From contig CAJNDS010002342.1 of the NCBI GenBank assembly GCA_905221605.1, positions 217,001 through 281,000 on the forward strand: a stretch of 64,000 bases of DNA, given 5' to 3'. The stretch is from Symbiodinium natans (taxonomy: Eukaryota; Sar; Dinophyceae; Suessiales; Symbiodiniaceae). The position numbers and the translations under genes were made by a program. Shown here in pieces: positions 21,057-31,330 of the stretch (positions are counted from its first letter, which is position 1; each line of letters opens with the position of its first letter). The notes beneath the pieces were generated by a model that worked only from the letters and a program-made list of their open reading frames with translations, was not told where the DNA came from and did not search any database.

Positions 21057-21126
21057 TTAGGGTTTAGGGTTTAGGGTTTAGGGTTTAGGGTTTAGGGTTT
21101 AGGGTTTAGGGTTTAGGGTTTAGGGG
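21057..21126 (+). repeat. (TTTAGGG)n array ending in poly-G
   Basis: Nine perfect units; the final G run is expanded to about 15 (21124-21138). Confidence 0.95.
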
Positions 21127-21150
21127 GGGGGGGGGGGGCATCATGACGAG

Positions 21151-21219
21151 CGGAGGTTGCTGCTGCAAGCCCGGGCAGCCCGGAGGACACCCGACATCCC
21201 AAAACTCCCGTTCCTTAAC
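21151..21219 (+). CDS. Exon candidate
   Basis: Twenty-three codons, phase 0 at both ends: RRLLLQARAARRTPDIPKLP, then FLN, donor GTTTATCGG. The acceptor GACGAG lies just after a poly-G tract, which is unusual. Confidence 0.5.
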
Positions 21220-21581
21220 GTTTATCGGGTTTTTCGGTTTGGGGTTTGGGGTTTAGGGTTTAGGGTTTAGGGTTTAGGGTTTAGGGCCTTAACACTCTAC
21301 ACCCTGAAATCTGGCACGCCCTCATCTCAAGGCGCACGAAAGTCATGGGCAGCGTCAGTTGGCGTGTCATTGGAGTTGCAGTCGCCGTAGCATTCTGCCC
21401 CAAACCCCTGAGCCCCTTATGGCCCCTAAACCCTAAACCCTAAACCCTAAGGCCCCTAAACCCTTAGAACCTCCTTAAGCCTGGGAACCCAAAAGCCCCT
21501 GAGCCCTGAAACCCTTACACACCTAGACCGGGCTTTTTCTGAGCGATGACTTGGGTCCATGGAACAGGTTCTTGGAGCGAC

Positions 21582-21710
21582 CTAAACCCTAAACCCTAAA
21601 CCCTAAACCCTAAACCCTAAACCCTAAACCCTAAACCCTAAACCCTAAACCCTAAACCCTAAACCCTAAACCCTAAACCTTAAACCCTAAACCCTAAACC
21701 CTAAACCCTA
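21582..21710 (-). repeat. (CCCTAAA)n array
   Basis: About 18 near-perfect units. Confidence 0.95.
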
Positions 21711-21738
21711 CCAGCTTGCGACTGAAAGACTAGCTGAG

Positions 21739-21920
21739 ATCCTTGTGCATTGGTCCTCGTGTGGCTGCGTCAGTCGCTCGATTTTTTGGGGTTAGTAGAC
21801 GTGCCTGTGCAGTTTGCTTCTCCAGCAGGCAAGTGTGGGTTGTGTGAGTTCGGCTTGTCCCTGCATCTTGCAAAGCAATGTCGGCGCGCCTGCACGAGTC
21901 ACTACTTCGTGTGTGCCCAG
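21739..21920 (+). CDS. Exon candidate, Cys-rich
   Basis: Reads LVLVWLRQSLDFLGLVDVPV, then a Cys/His-rich part GKCGLCEFGLSLHLAKQCRR that could bind metal. From 21715 a second frame is also open. The 3' border is uncertain. Confidence 0.5.
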
Positions 21921-22146
21921 AGCCTAGGGACCTTAATGAACCCACCTCCTTTTCGTGCCTTCGAATTGCCTCAAACTCACCCTTTTCAATTTAACGCTGA
22001 AACCCCTTAAGGTCTCAGGGCTTGCGGAGCCCTAAACCCTAAGCCCCCCTAGCCCAAACCCTAAACCCTAAACCCTAAACCCTACACCCCAAACCTTAAA
22101 CCTCAAACCTAAGCCTGACATGCCTCAAGCATATTCCATTGGTCAG

Positions 22147-22231
22147 GACAGCGATGACGAAGGCTGCGTGGGGCTACCGAGGCGACAGCCCTCCAGGAAA
22201 CTTGCAGATTTCGGGCTCACTTCTGACTCCA
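22147..22231 (+). CDS. Exon candidate
   Basis: Reads DSDDEGCVGLPRRQPSRKLA, then DFGLTSDS. An ATG at 22120 is in frame, so this could be a first exon. With a GA donor at 22232 it joins the exon at 22407 in phase. Confidence 0.55.
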
Positions 22232-22377
22232 GAAAACTCCAGAAACCCTAAACCCTAACCCCTAAACCCTAAACCCTAGAGTTGGAACATGGTTTAAGGA
22301 AGGTTCGAGTTGGGATTCCTTTTAGTATGCCTTTTGAGGTACGGGGATAAGGATGTTTCAACTTTTTGGAGTTTACT
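22225..22377. mobile_element. Family A element with telomere insert
   Basis: Its right half matches 800-889 closely and ends GGAGTTTACT. The left part is interrupted by CCCTAAA units (22240-22278). Confidence 0.55.
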
Positions 22378-22406
22378 GTAACCCCCTCAAATATCTACAC
22401 ACACAG

Positions 22407-22524
22407 AAGTCAGTGTCGCATCCAAACCCCTGGCCCTCAGCAGGGTTAGGACCTATGTTGCTTTGCCCGAAGAGCCCAACATCTGTACCTTTTGTATACC
22501 CTTTATGGCTTGTTTGGTTCTTAG
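22407..22524 (+). CDS. Exon candidate, Cys-containing
   Basis: Reads VSVASKPLALSRVRTYVALP, then EEPNICTFCIPFMACLVL. Donor GTAGCC, phase 2 at both ends. Linked by phase to 22231 and 22613. Confidence 0.6.
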
Positions 22525-22612
22525 GTAGCCTTCAAGACAAGCAAGGTTTGCAGGTTGATAAGGTAGATCACACTTGAGCTTTCAATCTCTTGGACTTCCG
22601 AATCATTGCAAG

Positions 22613-22844
22613 CGAAAGCTGCAAGTCAACCTTTTGTGTTCCCTGGTTCGCGAAGAATTGCGTCAATGTTCATGAGTTTCCGGGGTCAAGGGCTCAGCGT
22701 TGCAGTGTTAAGTGGTCAAGTCACGAACAACCAGAATGGTTTATACTGTCTAGACGGCGGAAGCAAAGAGCACAAAGTCGAGAGGCATTTCTCTCACCCA
22801 CCTGCCCAGTATTACGTTCCCCCAGGCCCCTCGAGACTTGCTAA
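22613..22844 (+). CDS. Terminal exon candidate, Cys-rich
   Basis: One base completes the codon from 22524. It reads ESCKSTFCVPWFAKNCVNVH, then EFPGSRAQRCSVKWSS, to a TGA at 22842. A second frame is also open through most of the region, so the choice rests on phase. Confidence 0.5.
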
Positions 22845-23460
22845 AGCGCCTTAGGAAAAAAACACCCCGATCCTGAAGGCCCGAGATACTTAATCTGGGT
22901 TTCGGAGTACTATACTTTAATACTCTTTTTGGTTCTGGTGCCTTTTATCGCTTCTTAAGCCTAAAAAGTTTTCACCCTTTTTTCCAGGGTCTACTCCAAA
23001 GTACGGTAGTGAAAGATAAACCTCCGAAGTGTGCAGTTCGCCTATGAACCCTTTGGCTTATATGGGTTGCGGTCTGTTTAAGTAGGGGTTCTGTTTTATA
23101 GGGGCATTTCTCGGGGTTCTCATTAGGGTACCTAGGGGCTAGATTAAGGCATCAAGACCCCTTTGGCCCGTTGTACGGAGGTCCTTGCGACTGCGGATTC
23201 CTGAGGCCAGCACTGCGGCAGCTTATATTTGATCGGGGTCTGACTAGGGATTTCTTAGGACCACTAGGGATCCCCCAAAAGGGAATTGTATGCTTCCTAT
23301 CGATGAATTTGCCGGGTTTCTTCCGTTGCGTTTCGCCGTTTTAGGGTTTAGGGGTGATAAGGGTTTACGGTTTCTTTCGGGTGTCGAGATCTGTTTTTTG
23401 CTGTTCTATAATTCATACGTTTACATGCATGTGTAGTTGTACATGCTTGACGTATTTTGT

Positions 23461-23615
23461 TATGACAAGCACATGCACACATAGACATACACACAGACAC
23501 ACATGTACACATAGACACACACACACACACATACGCACATACGCACATACATGCACACACATGCAGACACGCACATACACTCTCATACACACATACGGAC
23601 ATACAAACACACAGG
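23461..23615. repeat. Degenerate (CA)n microsatellite
   Basis: ACACAC with GCACAT and ACATAG variants. Long open frames on both strands here are artefacts. Confidence 0.95.
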
Positions 23616-23811
23616 CAGGGCAAACACACTTGTTTTTTTAGGGAGAGGGCCTGATGGCTTGGTTGCACGGGGGGTGTCAGGATCTAGGGCTCATTGCGGA
23701 AGGATTGCTGATGATTCGGGGTGTGGCACCTCCCTTGCTCGCTGGATCCGCCCGCCAGTTCGTCAGCGTACGCAGCACCCCCGATGAGAAGGAGCTCAGC
23801 GGCCCGGCCAA

Positions 23812-23985
23812 GGTTTAGGGTTTAGGGTTTAGGGTTTAGGGTTTAGGGTTTAGGGTTTAGGGTTTAGGGTTTAGGGTTTTAGGTTTAGGGTTTAGGGTTT
23901 AGGGTTCAGGGTATAGGGTTTAGGGTTCAGGGTTTAGGGTTCAGGGTTTAGGGTGCAGGGTGTAGGGTTTAGGGTTTAGGGTTTG
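23812..23985 (+). repeat. (TTTAGGG)n array
   Basis: About 9 perfect units followed by variants with TTCAGGG and TGCAGGG. Confidence 0.95.
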
Positions 23986-24039
23986 GTTAAGGTTAGGGAA
24001 AGCCCCAAACCCCTAGACCCCAAGCCGCAGACGCCCTGA

Positions 24040-24179
24040 GCGGCAAAGTCATCTTTGTGGTACTCTACTCTAACTTTAGATCCTTACCTTTTTGGGGCTT
24101 ATTGGGTTTCTTATTAAGGCAGCTAGAAGTTTAATTTATGGCTACCCTACTGAGTGCAGCCAAGTCAGCAGCGTCTGAG
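24040..24179. mobile_element. Introner-like element, family J
   Basis: Related to 6770-6906. CTGAG occurs at both borders (24036-24040 and 24175-24179), a possible target duplication. Confidence 0.55.
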
Positions 24180-24262
24180 GCTCCCGGCACCTGCCCGAGA
24201 GCGCCGCGCGGCTCTTTGCGGCGGCGATGCCGCCGGCACTCCTGGAGCTGCAGGATCTTGGG
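24180..24262 (+). CDS. Exon candidate
   Basis: Reads SRHLPESAARLFAAAMPPAL, then LELQDLG, after the AG that ends a family J element. The donor is GTTTGGGG. Confidence 0.6.
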
Positions 24263-24520
24263 GTTTGGGGTTTAGTGCTTAAGGTTTAGGGGTTAGGGGT
24301 CAGGGTTTTTAAAGGGGGCTTTTAGTGATTTTTTGCGGCATTTAGGGTTTTTGGGGGGCGTTTAGGGTTTTTGGGGAGTTTTAGGGGTTTGGGGGGGTGT
24401 TTAGGGTTTTGGGGCTTTTAGGGTTTTGGTGCTTTTAGGGTTTGGGGCTTTAGAACTTTAAGGGTTTTGGGGTTTAAGCAGGGTCTTGACTTGAGGGTCT
24501 GTAGGGTTTTTAAGGAAGCT

Positions 24521-24889
24521 CTAGGCGTTCAAGGGCTGTGGCCAGAAACGCTCGTATATGTGTATCGGCGATCCGTCGGTGCAGCTTGCAGGCTTTTCCA
24601 TCGATGCTGTACCCAGAGCTCTGCTCTTGCGCGGCTCTCGCAGGAGGGCGCCCTTATCCTTCCACAGATCGACACTGTGCCAATGCAACAGTCCGCCGCT
24701 CTCCAAGAGCAGGATGGTTCCGCCAGCGCTTTCTTCCACACTGCCCCCCCGTTTCATCTTACATTTTATATACACCGGTTGGTCTTGCACAGCCATCAAG
24801 AACGATCCTGTGGCGTTGCGCTTCTGTGTCAAGCTCAGTCTGCTGCCATTCGCCACTGCTGGTGCCAGATGCCAGAGCCCTGAGCTCAA
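24521..24889 (-). CDS. Antisense open frame, doubtful
   Basis: About 120 codons open on the minus strand, containing TGSFLMAVQDQPVYIKCKMK. Three + frames are also largely open. No family recognised; it lies in the middle of an intron-like region. Confidence 0.25.
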   Translation of the reverse strand: MSSGLWHLAPAVANGSRLSLTQKRNATGSFLMAVQDQPVYIKCKMKRGGSVEESAGGTILLLESGGLLHWHSVDLWKDKGALLREPRKSRALGTASMEKPASCTDGSPIHIYERFWPQPLNA

Positions 24890-25243
24890 AACCCACTGTC
24901 GCCACTCCTGCCAGTAACTACCGCAGCGGGGCTTGGGGGGGGCCTCTGGGAGGCTGTTCCGGTTCTAGGCTTTTGAGGCTTCAGCTCCTTTTCTGATGGG
25001 GCATCTACGATGGAGAAAAGAAAAGGTGCCGTGCGACCTGGGCGCGGATAGGGCTTACCTAGACCCTAGCGCCAGAAGTTCCCTAAACCCCAAGCCCTAA
25101 GCCCCAAGCCCCAAACCCTAAATCCTAAACCCAAAACCCTAAACCCTAAACCCTAAACCTCTAAACCCCGAACCCTAAACCCGGAAACCTACAACCTAAG
25201 AGCCCGAAACCGCCAAGCGCCAACTTCACCCAGCTGTTTGCAG

Positions 25244-25299
25244 GAGCTTCGCGAACTGGCCCAGCAAGGCAAGGGACAGGAGTTGGGATGTGGGATGAT
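25244..25299 (+). CDS. Exon candidate
   Basis: Reads ELRELAQQGKGQELGCGM between TTTGCAG and GTAGGGTTTAGGG. Confidence 0.5.
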
Positions 25300-25797
25300 G
25301 TAGGGTTTAGGGTTTCAGGGTTTCAGGGTTTAGGGTTTAGGGCTTAGGGTTTAGGTTTCAGGGTTAAGGGTCAAGGATTAAGGGTTTGCGGTTTAGGGTT
25401 TAGGGTTTAGTGATGCAGGAAGGGTTCAGGGTTGGCTTCTAGGGCCCCCTAGTCGTACTCCCTTTTTCCGTTTAGTTTGGGGGTTGAGGCTGCCGATTTT
25501 CCGCGCAAAAAAATCACCAAGAGGCCGCCAGGCGGAAGATTTAGGGACCAGGGTTTAGGGTTTAGGTTTGTGGGCCCTCGTGGTGTCAGTGTTCACACCC
25601 AGGAACTTAGGAGGCATCCGAGTGCAATTGCAGAAATGTCCGCTTAAGAAAGTCGATTGCAAGGGGCTGGGGGAGGTACCTGCTACTATTTGAAGCGTGC
25701 GCAGGCTACGTTGATGGACCCTAAACCCCAAAACGCTAAACCCTAAACCCTGAACCCTAAACACTAAACCCAGAACCGAATCCATTGTCTGGGCCAG

Positions 25798-25870
25798 GCG
25801 ACTTCCCGAAAGACTTTTCGTGGATCGATGGCTCGGCTTTGAGTCAGAAGGCGAAGCAGGACAGCGCTGC
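25798..25870 (+). CDS. Exon candidate
   Basis: In phase with the exon at 25244 it reads RLPERLFVDRWLGFESEGEA, then GQRC. Out of phase it reads DFPKDFSWIDGSALSQKAKQ, which is equally plausible. Donor GTTTAGGG. Confidence 0.5.
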
Positions 25871-25872
25871 GT

Positions 25873-25990
25873 TTAGGGTTTAGGGTTTAGGGTTTAGGGT
25901 TTAGGGTTTAGGGTTTAGGGTTTAGGATTTAGGGTTTAGGGCTTAGGGCTTAGGGCTTAGGGCTTAGGGTTTAGGGTTTAGGGTTTAGAG
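25873..25990 (+). repeat. (TTTAGGG)n array with CTTAGGG block
   Basis: Starts immediately at the donor of the exon at 25798. Confidence 0.95.
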
Positions 25991-26281
25991 CCGTGCTGTG
26001 CTTGAGAAGCTTCAACCGTAACCCTACAGGGCCCTACTATGCCTCAGAGTATCCACGACCAGAAATCAAGGGCCACATTTGATATTTTGTTTTGAGCCCA
26101 TGCCCTAAGTGGCTTTCCGCAGCATGAAAGGCTCCGTGAGTGCAGCCGAGCCGCTTTGCAATTTTCTTTGACGTCAAGCTTGAAGCTTCCAGGGCTTAGG
26201 GCCGGGCCCCTGAGCCCTCCAAACCCTATGATCCTGAACTCAGAGAAACTTAGAGGCCTCAACCCTGAAGCAACGAAACAG

Positions 26282-26351
26282 TGCGAGCAGCGGGAACTTC
26301 TCGCCTATTGGGCTGCTGTCCCTGCATCCGCATCCACAGGCTCCAGCACTT
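26282..26351 (+). CDS. Exon candidate
   Basis: Reads CEQRELLAYWAAVPASASTG, then SST, between GAAACAG and the strong donor GTAAGC. Confidence 0.55.
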
Positions 26352-26442
26352 GTAAGCCATAAACCCCAACTCCCTAACCTCCTCAAGCCAAGCCAGAACC
26401 CTCTAACCCTATGCCCTCAACCCTTCAACCCTCATCCGACAG

Positions 26443-26529
26443 GAGAATCTGCGGCCCCGTTTGCCCCATTTCTTGGCGCACCTGGTCATGGGCGAGCTTC
26501 AGCCGGCACCCATGGGGGAAGAGGCCCCA
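26443..26529 (+). CDS. Exon candidate
   Basis: Reads ENLRPRLPHFLAHLVMGELQ, then PAPMGEEAP, after CCGACAG. The phase does not follow simply from 26351, so a border or a further exon is missing. Confidence 0.5.
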
Positions 26530-26872
26530 GCGACCCAAATCCCAAAAAGCGACCCCCAACCTCTAAACCCTAAACTCCAAAACTCCTCAACCCCAAAACC
26601 CTAAAACCCTAAACTGCCAATAGACGGGGTTCTACTACCTTCAGGGTCCTCCCAGACCTCGGCCCTATCTCCCCAAAAAGGAGGCTTTAGGGTTTAGGGC
26701 TTCAGAGAGAAGAGTATTCCCGTTAGTTTGTCAGTAAACTGTGCTGAGGCTAACATTTAGCACAAACCCCCACCCCCCAACCGCTCCCCGCCCCCCCGCC
26801 ACCCCAAACCAAAAATCTGGAGAACCGGACCTAACCCCTAAACCCGTGACCAATTACCGGATAGCGTCCCAG

Positions 26873-26950
26873 GCGCCAGCGACAGCCCCTCACGCCGAGC
26901 TTGCTGCCACTTGCTGGGCGCCCAGCTGGGCGAATGCCAGGATGTTGTTT
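26873..26950 (+). CDS. Exon candidate
   Basis: Twenty-six codons APATAPHAELAATCWAPSWA, then NARMLF, between GTCCCAG and GTTGTTTG. Confidence 0.5.
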
Positions 26951-27199
26951 GTTGTTTGTTTTTCCTCTCGGCTTTTGGACTTAGGACTTTGGAGCTCTAG
27001 GTACTGCTGAAGGTTTGAAGGTGTCGGGGCTTAAGGGCGTGGACTCTTTTTTAATATTGTTTGGGGCGTTTTTGGGGTCCCCAAACACAGCCCCTCCAGC
27101 TGAAGCGGAAGCCCGACATGCCTTAAGACCTTAAGCCCTTCTGCAAACCCTAGAAGTCCCGCAAGTCACGGAGCCCGAAACCCTGAGTTCCCTTAACCT

Positions 27200-27297
27200 T
27201 GGGTTCCCCCCTTATACAAGCAGTCCTTAGTGGGGATTACAGTCCCCCATGATAATCCCTACTAAGGACTGTTTGTATAAGGGGGAACATCCCAACC
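27200..27297. mobile_element. Introner-like element, family C
   Basis: TTGGGTTCCCCCCTTATAC pairs with GTATAAGGGGGAACATCCCAA. The inner AGTCCTTAGTGGGGATTA and TAATCCCTACTAAGGACT also pair. Confidence 0.75.
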
Positions 27298-27332
27298 TAA
27301 ACCCCTTAACCTTCCCTTTGCTCCCTTGTTAG

Positions 27333-27479
27333 GTTCCGGCTCCAGCAGAAAATGAGGGGGAGAGGTACCCTTGGTCTAATGTGATGCGGGCTACCTGGCC
27401 CAACCCCTCCAAAATGCCCAAGAGCCCAACAGGCATCGGAAAGCTTCGCACGAGGAACCCTAGGACTAGAGAGCACTGA
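27333..27479 (+). CDS. Exon candidate, possibly terminal
   Basis: 48 codons, VPAPAENEGERYPWSNVMRA, then TWPNPSKMPKSPTGIGKL, ending TREH and TGA. Acceptor TTGTTAG. Confidence 0.55.
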   Translation, partial: VPAPAENEGERYPWSNVMRATWPNPSKMPKSPTGIGKLRTRNPRTREH

Positions 27480-27574
27480 TCCAGCCAGTGCCCTCAGCTT
27501 AGTACCTTTGCGACAGATCACAGGGGAAGAGCCGGGAAGAGCTTCTCTTCCGAAGAAGTGAGCTGTCTTCCCAG

Positions 27575-27652
27575 GCCCCAACTCAATCCGTGAACTCCTG
27601 CTGGATCTCCCCAATGATGCTAGCCGAGGGGACAGAGATGGCGGGAGGGAAG
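27575..27652 (+). CDS. Exon candidate
   Basis: Reads APTQSVNSCWISPMMLAEGT, then EMAGGK, between CTTCCCAG and GTTTCCG. The minus strand is also open across this region. Confidence 0.4.
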
Positions 27653-28027
27653 GTTTCCGTGGGCCGAAGAGCACCCCAGGTCTTCCACGCACTCACTCGC
27701 TCGCTCACTCGCTCGGGGAGAGGGTTTGTGGACTCCGAAGATTCGAAACCCTCGCAACTTGCCAGTCACAACAAGATGCCAACGGCTCGCGGCTGAGCAT
27801 TGGAAAATCTACGGTACAGCTTCTTAGAGGCAGGGTGTTTGCATGTGGGTTCCTGTGCAGAGAAGCATTTAGTTGTAACTTGGCCCCGCCTGCAGATAGC
27901 ACCGACCCAAAAATCTCACCCCTAAACCGTAGAAGCCTTCAAACCCCCAGACCCTGAAGTCCTTCATAAGCCCCAAACCAGGCAGTGTGCACGGCCTGCG
28001 TGAGGTGCGCGGGCTTGTGACTTGCAG

Positions 28028-28060
28028 ATATTGTCCACAATCCTGGGGAGCATTCGCAGG
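28028..28060 (+). CDS. Exon candidate
   Basis: Reads ILSTILGSIRR between ACTTGCAG and GTTTGTC. Only 33 bases. Confidence 0.4.
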
Positions 28061-28148
28061 GTTTGTCGTCTGAAAGCCCTATAACCCCTCGACTTTGCCC
28101 CTAATCGCGGAGGTTTGAAAAGGTTTCGAGAGAAGGATTAGGGTGAAG

Positions 28149-28217
28149 GAGCAGCAGAATGGGGGCAGGTCATCGCACCGGTTCCCTACCAAACTCTCCA
28201 AAACCCCCTGGTTCTTT
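28149..28217 (+). CDS. Exon candidate split by introner
   Basis: Reads EQQNGGRSSHRFPTKLSKTP, then WFF, ending phase 0 at a GTAGGG donor that is the first base of a family G element. Confidence 0.55.
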
Positions 28218-28301
28218 GTAGGGAATGAGGGAATGAGGGCCCTAAATCCACCCTTTAAGGGATTACACAGGGCCCTCATTCCCTCATTCCCTACTAACAC
28301 C
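28218..28301. mobile_element. Introner, family G, forming an intron
   Basis: Perfect 26-bp terminal inverted repeats (28218-28243 against 28268-28293), beginning GTAGGGAATGAGGG. About 8 bases separate the right TIR from the acceptor CCAG. Confidence 0.75.
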
Positions 28302-28387
28302 AGCCAGAAAGCGCAGGTCCGCACGCGCTGCGGTTGCGGCTGGTTTGGCTCCTTCTGGGATGCCCTTGCAGCGATGATCCTCAGCTA
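28302..28387 (+). CDS. Exon candidate
   Basis: Phase 0 continuation PESAGPHALRLRLVWLLLGC, then PCSDDPQL. Other frames are open too; this one follows from phase. Confidence 0.5.
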
Positions 28388-28615
28388 GGGACCCAGGTCG
28401 CCCGTGGTCGAAACATGTTGGGGCTTTTGGGGTTTAGGGGTATGGGATTAGGGTTTAGGGTTTAGGATTTAGGGTTTAAGGGATTTGGGTGGGGCCTCAG
28501 GGCTTTGGGGCGGGGGGGGGGGGGGTTAGGGTCTTGTCGTGTAGGGTACCGGAGGTGCTCACGTCCTTGATGACGCCGAGTGCTAGTAGAAAAGGTTAGC
28601 ATCCATCAGCTTCAG

Positions 28616-28655
28616 GTTGCTGGGCTTGGCATTCTGAACCCCGCGGTCCCTGAGA
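28616..28655 (+). CDS. Exon candidate
   Basis: Reads VAGLGILNPAVPE between CTTCAG and GTTTAGGG. Confidence 0.4.
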
Positions 28656-29042
28656 GTTTAGGGTTTAGGGTTTAGGGTTTAGGGTCTAGGGTAAGGGTTT
28701 AGCATAAGGTTACAGGCCTCTTTGTCAACAGCTTGCAGGGTTTGGGGTGCTTGTCCCGGATGTATCCTTCTGGAGTCCCAAACCCAAAAACCCCCAAACC
28801 CCTAAAACCCCCAAAACCCTAAAAGCCCTAAAAGCTTTAAGCCAAAGCCTATATAAATCCACTCTGGAACCGGTTCAAGGGTCTTGGGCTTCGCGCACGG
28901 CGGGGCCCTTTGGGTTGAACCAGCCGCCTTGCTCTTGTCATCGACCCCTTAGCGAGGGAACTAGGGGCCCTATATATAATTAAGGGATTTTCTGGGGCCC
29001 TATATATCCCCTGTGTGGGATTTATAATACAGGGTCCTATGA

Positions 29043-29093
29043 TATATATATATATATAATATATATATATATATAGAATATATATATATATAT
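29043..29093. repeat. TA microsatellite
   Basis: Three blocks of TATATA inside an element that ends CCCCATTCCCTACTA, a family G type end. Confidence 0.9.
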
Positions 29094-29148
29094 ATCTACC
29101 CTTTACAAGATTATGTGGGGCCCCCATTCCCTACTAAGAGCCAGCCAG

Positions 29149-29221
29149 TCGAGGCACACGTCGGAGGGAAGAGCTCAGCTACTGCTGCGTGCGTTGCAAC
29201 CACTGCGGGGCGGAGCAGGCC
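29149..29221 (+). CDS. Exon candidate
   Basis: Reads SRHTSEGRAQLLLRALQPLR, then GGAG, after AGCCAG. The 3' limit is unknown; CCCTAAA repeats follow. Confidence 0.4.
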
Positions 29222-29228
29222 GAAACCC

Positions 29229-29337
29229 TAACAAACCCTAAACCCTAGACCCTAGACCCTAAACCCTAAACCCTAAACCCAAAACCCGAAACCCGAAACC
29301 CTAAACCCTAAACCCTAAACCCTAAACCCTAAACCCT
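29229..29337 (-). repeat. CCCTAAA/CCCTAGA/CCCGAAA array
   Basis: Mixed telomere-type units. Confidence 0.9.
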
Positions 29338-29453
29338 CCACTCAGTAGGAAAGGGACTCCTCTTGGGTCTCCACTCGTTGTCGAATTCTTAGGGTGCCAG
29401 CAATGGTCCGTAGCTGATAGGGCAGGACCCCGGATTTCTGTTTGTTGTGTCAG

Positions 29454-29488
29454 GGATGTTGGGAAGCAAGTGCGCCCTAACTCCCCAG
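29454..29488 (+). CDS. Exon candidate, very short
   Basis: Reads DVGKQVRPNSP between TGTGTCAG and GTTTAGGG. Confidence 0.35.
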
Positions 29489-29804
29489 AGTTTAGGGTTC
29501 AGGGTTTAGGGTTTCAGGTTTCGGGTTTCGGGTTTAGGGTTTAGGGTTTAGGGTATAGGGTTTCGGGTTTCGGGTATAGGGTCCCAAGCTGCGCCCCAAC
29601 TCTCAAAGCACAAAGTGGCAAAGTGGTGTTTAGGCCCTTAAGGGCCCTCAGCCCTGAACCCACAGTGTCGCAGACTCTCAAACACAAGCTCTGTACTCTT
29701 CCGAATACCTAGACTAGACCCTGAATCCTGAGCTGGCTACTGGACTGGAGTGGCATACCCTAAGCCCTAAAGCCTAAACCCTAAACCCTAAACCATCATT
29801 GCAG

Positions 29805-29871
29805 ACCTAGTTTGGTCCAGACTCGAAAAAAACTCTGGTCTGGACCTCATGGGAGCCCGGCAGCCCACAAT
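29805..29871 (+). CDS. Exon candidate
   Basis: Reads LVWSRLEKNSGLDLMGARQP after CATTGCAG. A GC donor (GCAGTA) precedes an in-frame TAG. Confidence 0.5.
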
Positions 29872-29900
29872 GCAGTAGCATGACATGAATTTCCGTTCGC

Positions 29901-30011
29901 TTAGGGTTTAGGGTTTAGGGTTTAGGGTTTAGGGTTTAGGGTTTAGGGTTTAGGGTTTAGGGTTTAGGGTTTAGGGTTTAGGGTTTAGGGTTTAGGGTTT
30001 AGGGTTTAGGC
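29901..30011 (+). repeat. (TTTAGGG)n array
   Basis: About 15 perfect units. Confidence 0.95.
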
Positions 30012-30067
30012 ATTCCTCCGAAGGCGCGCCGTGCTGCTATCACCAACGTGTAGTACTCATTTTCCAG

Positions 30068-30121
30068 CCTTCGCACGCCATGAGCTTGATCAACCTCATC
30101 ATTCCCGGAATGTTCCGAGCA
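30068..30121 (+). CDS. Exon candidate, hydrophobic
   Basis: Eighteen codons PSHAMSLINLIIPGMFRA between TTTCCAG and GTACGC. Confidence 0.45.
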
Positions 30122-30720
30122 GTACGCATGTCGTAGATGTTATCCCGTAGCCTACTGTCACCTGAAGGCCGTCTTGTATCCGAAGCGTCTTAAAGCTTCC
30201 GTCGCTCTCGTGGAACCAGCACATGCAATCTAAACCCCCACCATTGTACACCCTCAACCCTCAGCCCTCAATTGAACCTGGGCTTCATCGTCTAGAGTCG
30301 AGGCTTGAACTCAAAAGTGCTCCAAACCACCCGACCCACCAAAGACCTGTCGGCATAGCTTCATAGTATGGGCCTTTCGCACTGCGCCCTTATAGCCCTA
30401 TAAAGCCCTATCTAAGCCAGCCGAACCCCACAAAAAGCCCTGAACCTCAAAGCCCCCCCAAAAAAGGGCACAGCAGGGGTCAAAGCTGATAGCCGGCTGA
30501 AGGTCAGATCAAAGCTCCTGATGCCCTAAACGCCACGGGAGGTTTAGAGGGTTTTCTTCGAGGCTCAGGGGTACTTAGAGAAGTGGGGTGAAAAGTACTC
30601 TAAGTAAGTTATACTAGCTTGGAGCCAGGTATAACCTGAAACAACCCTAGTTGCAGCCCTACCTTAAAAGTACCCACGAACCTTCAAGTGGGTTCTCGGG
30701 TTTGGGGCCCACAATGCCAG

Positions 30721-30801
30721 GAGCCGGTTTTCACCCTGCGCAAGCGCCTGCCTCGAGCCGGGGCCCTTGGCTGGGGTTGGCTCGCAGGACTTTGGATTTT
30801 T
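30721..30801 (+). CDS. Exon candidate
   Basis: Twenty-seven codons, phase 0 at both ends: EPVFTLRKRLPRAGALGWGW, then LAGLWIF. It may contain part of a membrane segment. Confidence 0.55.
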
Positions 30802-31330
30802 GTGGGTAGGGTTTAGGGTTTTGAGTTTAGGGTTAAGGGTTTGGGGTTTAGGGTCTGGGGTTGAGGTTTTGGGGTTTGGGATTTAGGGTTAAGCCCTTCT
30901 TGGAGGTTCAAGGGTTCCTAGAACCCAAGTAGAACCATCTTGGCGGAGACTTGGGGGGCTGCCGTGCAGTTGGGCTCGCACTACAGTTGTAGATATTTGG
31001 GCTCCTGTAGGTACCCTGAGCCTCCAGGTAGTCGGATGTAGAGACATCCAGTCATTGTTTCTGAAGTCCTCGATTGGTTTGAGTTCTTGAAGGTTGGGTA
31101 GCAGCTCCGGCCCCGGACCCCGAAATTGCAAGCGCTGGGTAGAGCCGCATGGCTGGTGTCTTTAGGGTTTCTGGGTAGGATCCCTTGCAGTTTCGGGTGA
31201 GTCAGGTGCTCACAATATAGCCTTGCCCTGCGCTTGAAGGCTTAGGGCTTTGGAGTCGTGATCATACTTGAACGGCCTTCTTGGAGGCTGGCTCAATCAC
31301 GTTCTGGGCAGGGAGCTGCGTTTACTGGCC

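Larger units (their letters stand above)
22845..24030. other. Probable intergenic or long intron
   Basis: Unique sequence, a CA-type microsatellite at 23461-23615 and a TTTAGGG array at 23812-23985. No convincing exon. Confidence 0.4.

Noticed and set aside
22206-22231. Protein kinase DFG motif (KLADFGL)
   Set aside because: No catalytic-loop or glycine-loop motifs in neighbouring exons; the seven residues alone are not enough.
23348-23668. Cys/Val-rich and His/Thr-rich proteins
   Set aside because: They result from a CA microsatellite read on opposite strands.
30889-31131. Minus-strand frame of 80 codons upstream of the PDZ-like gene
   Set aside because: The composition is protein-like, but it lacks an ATG, clear splice sites and a family match; not enough to call.
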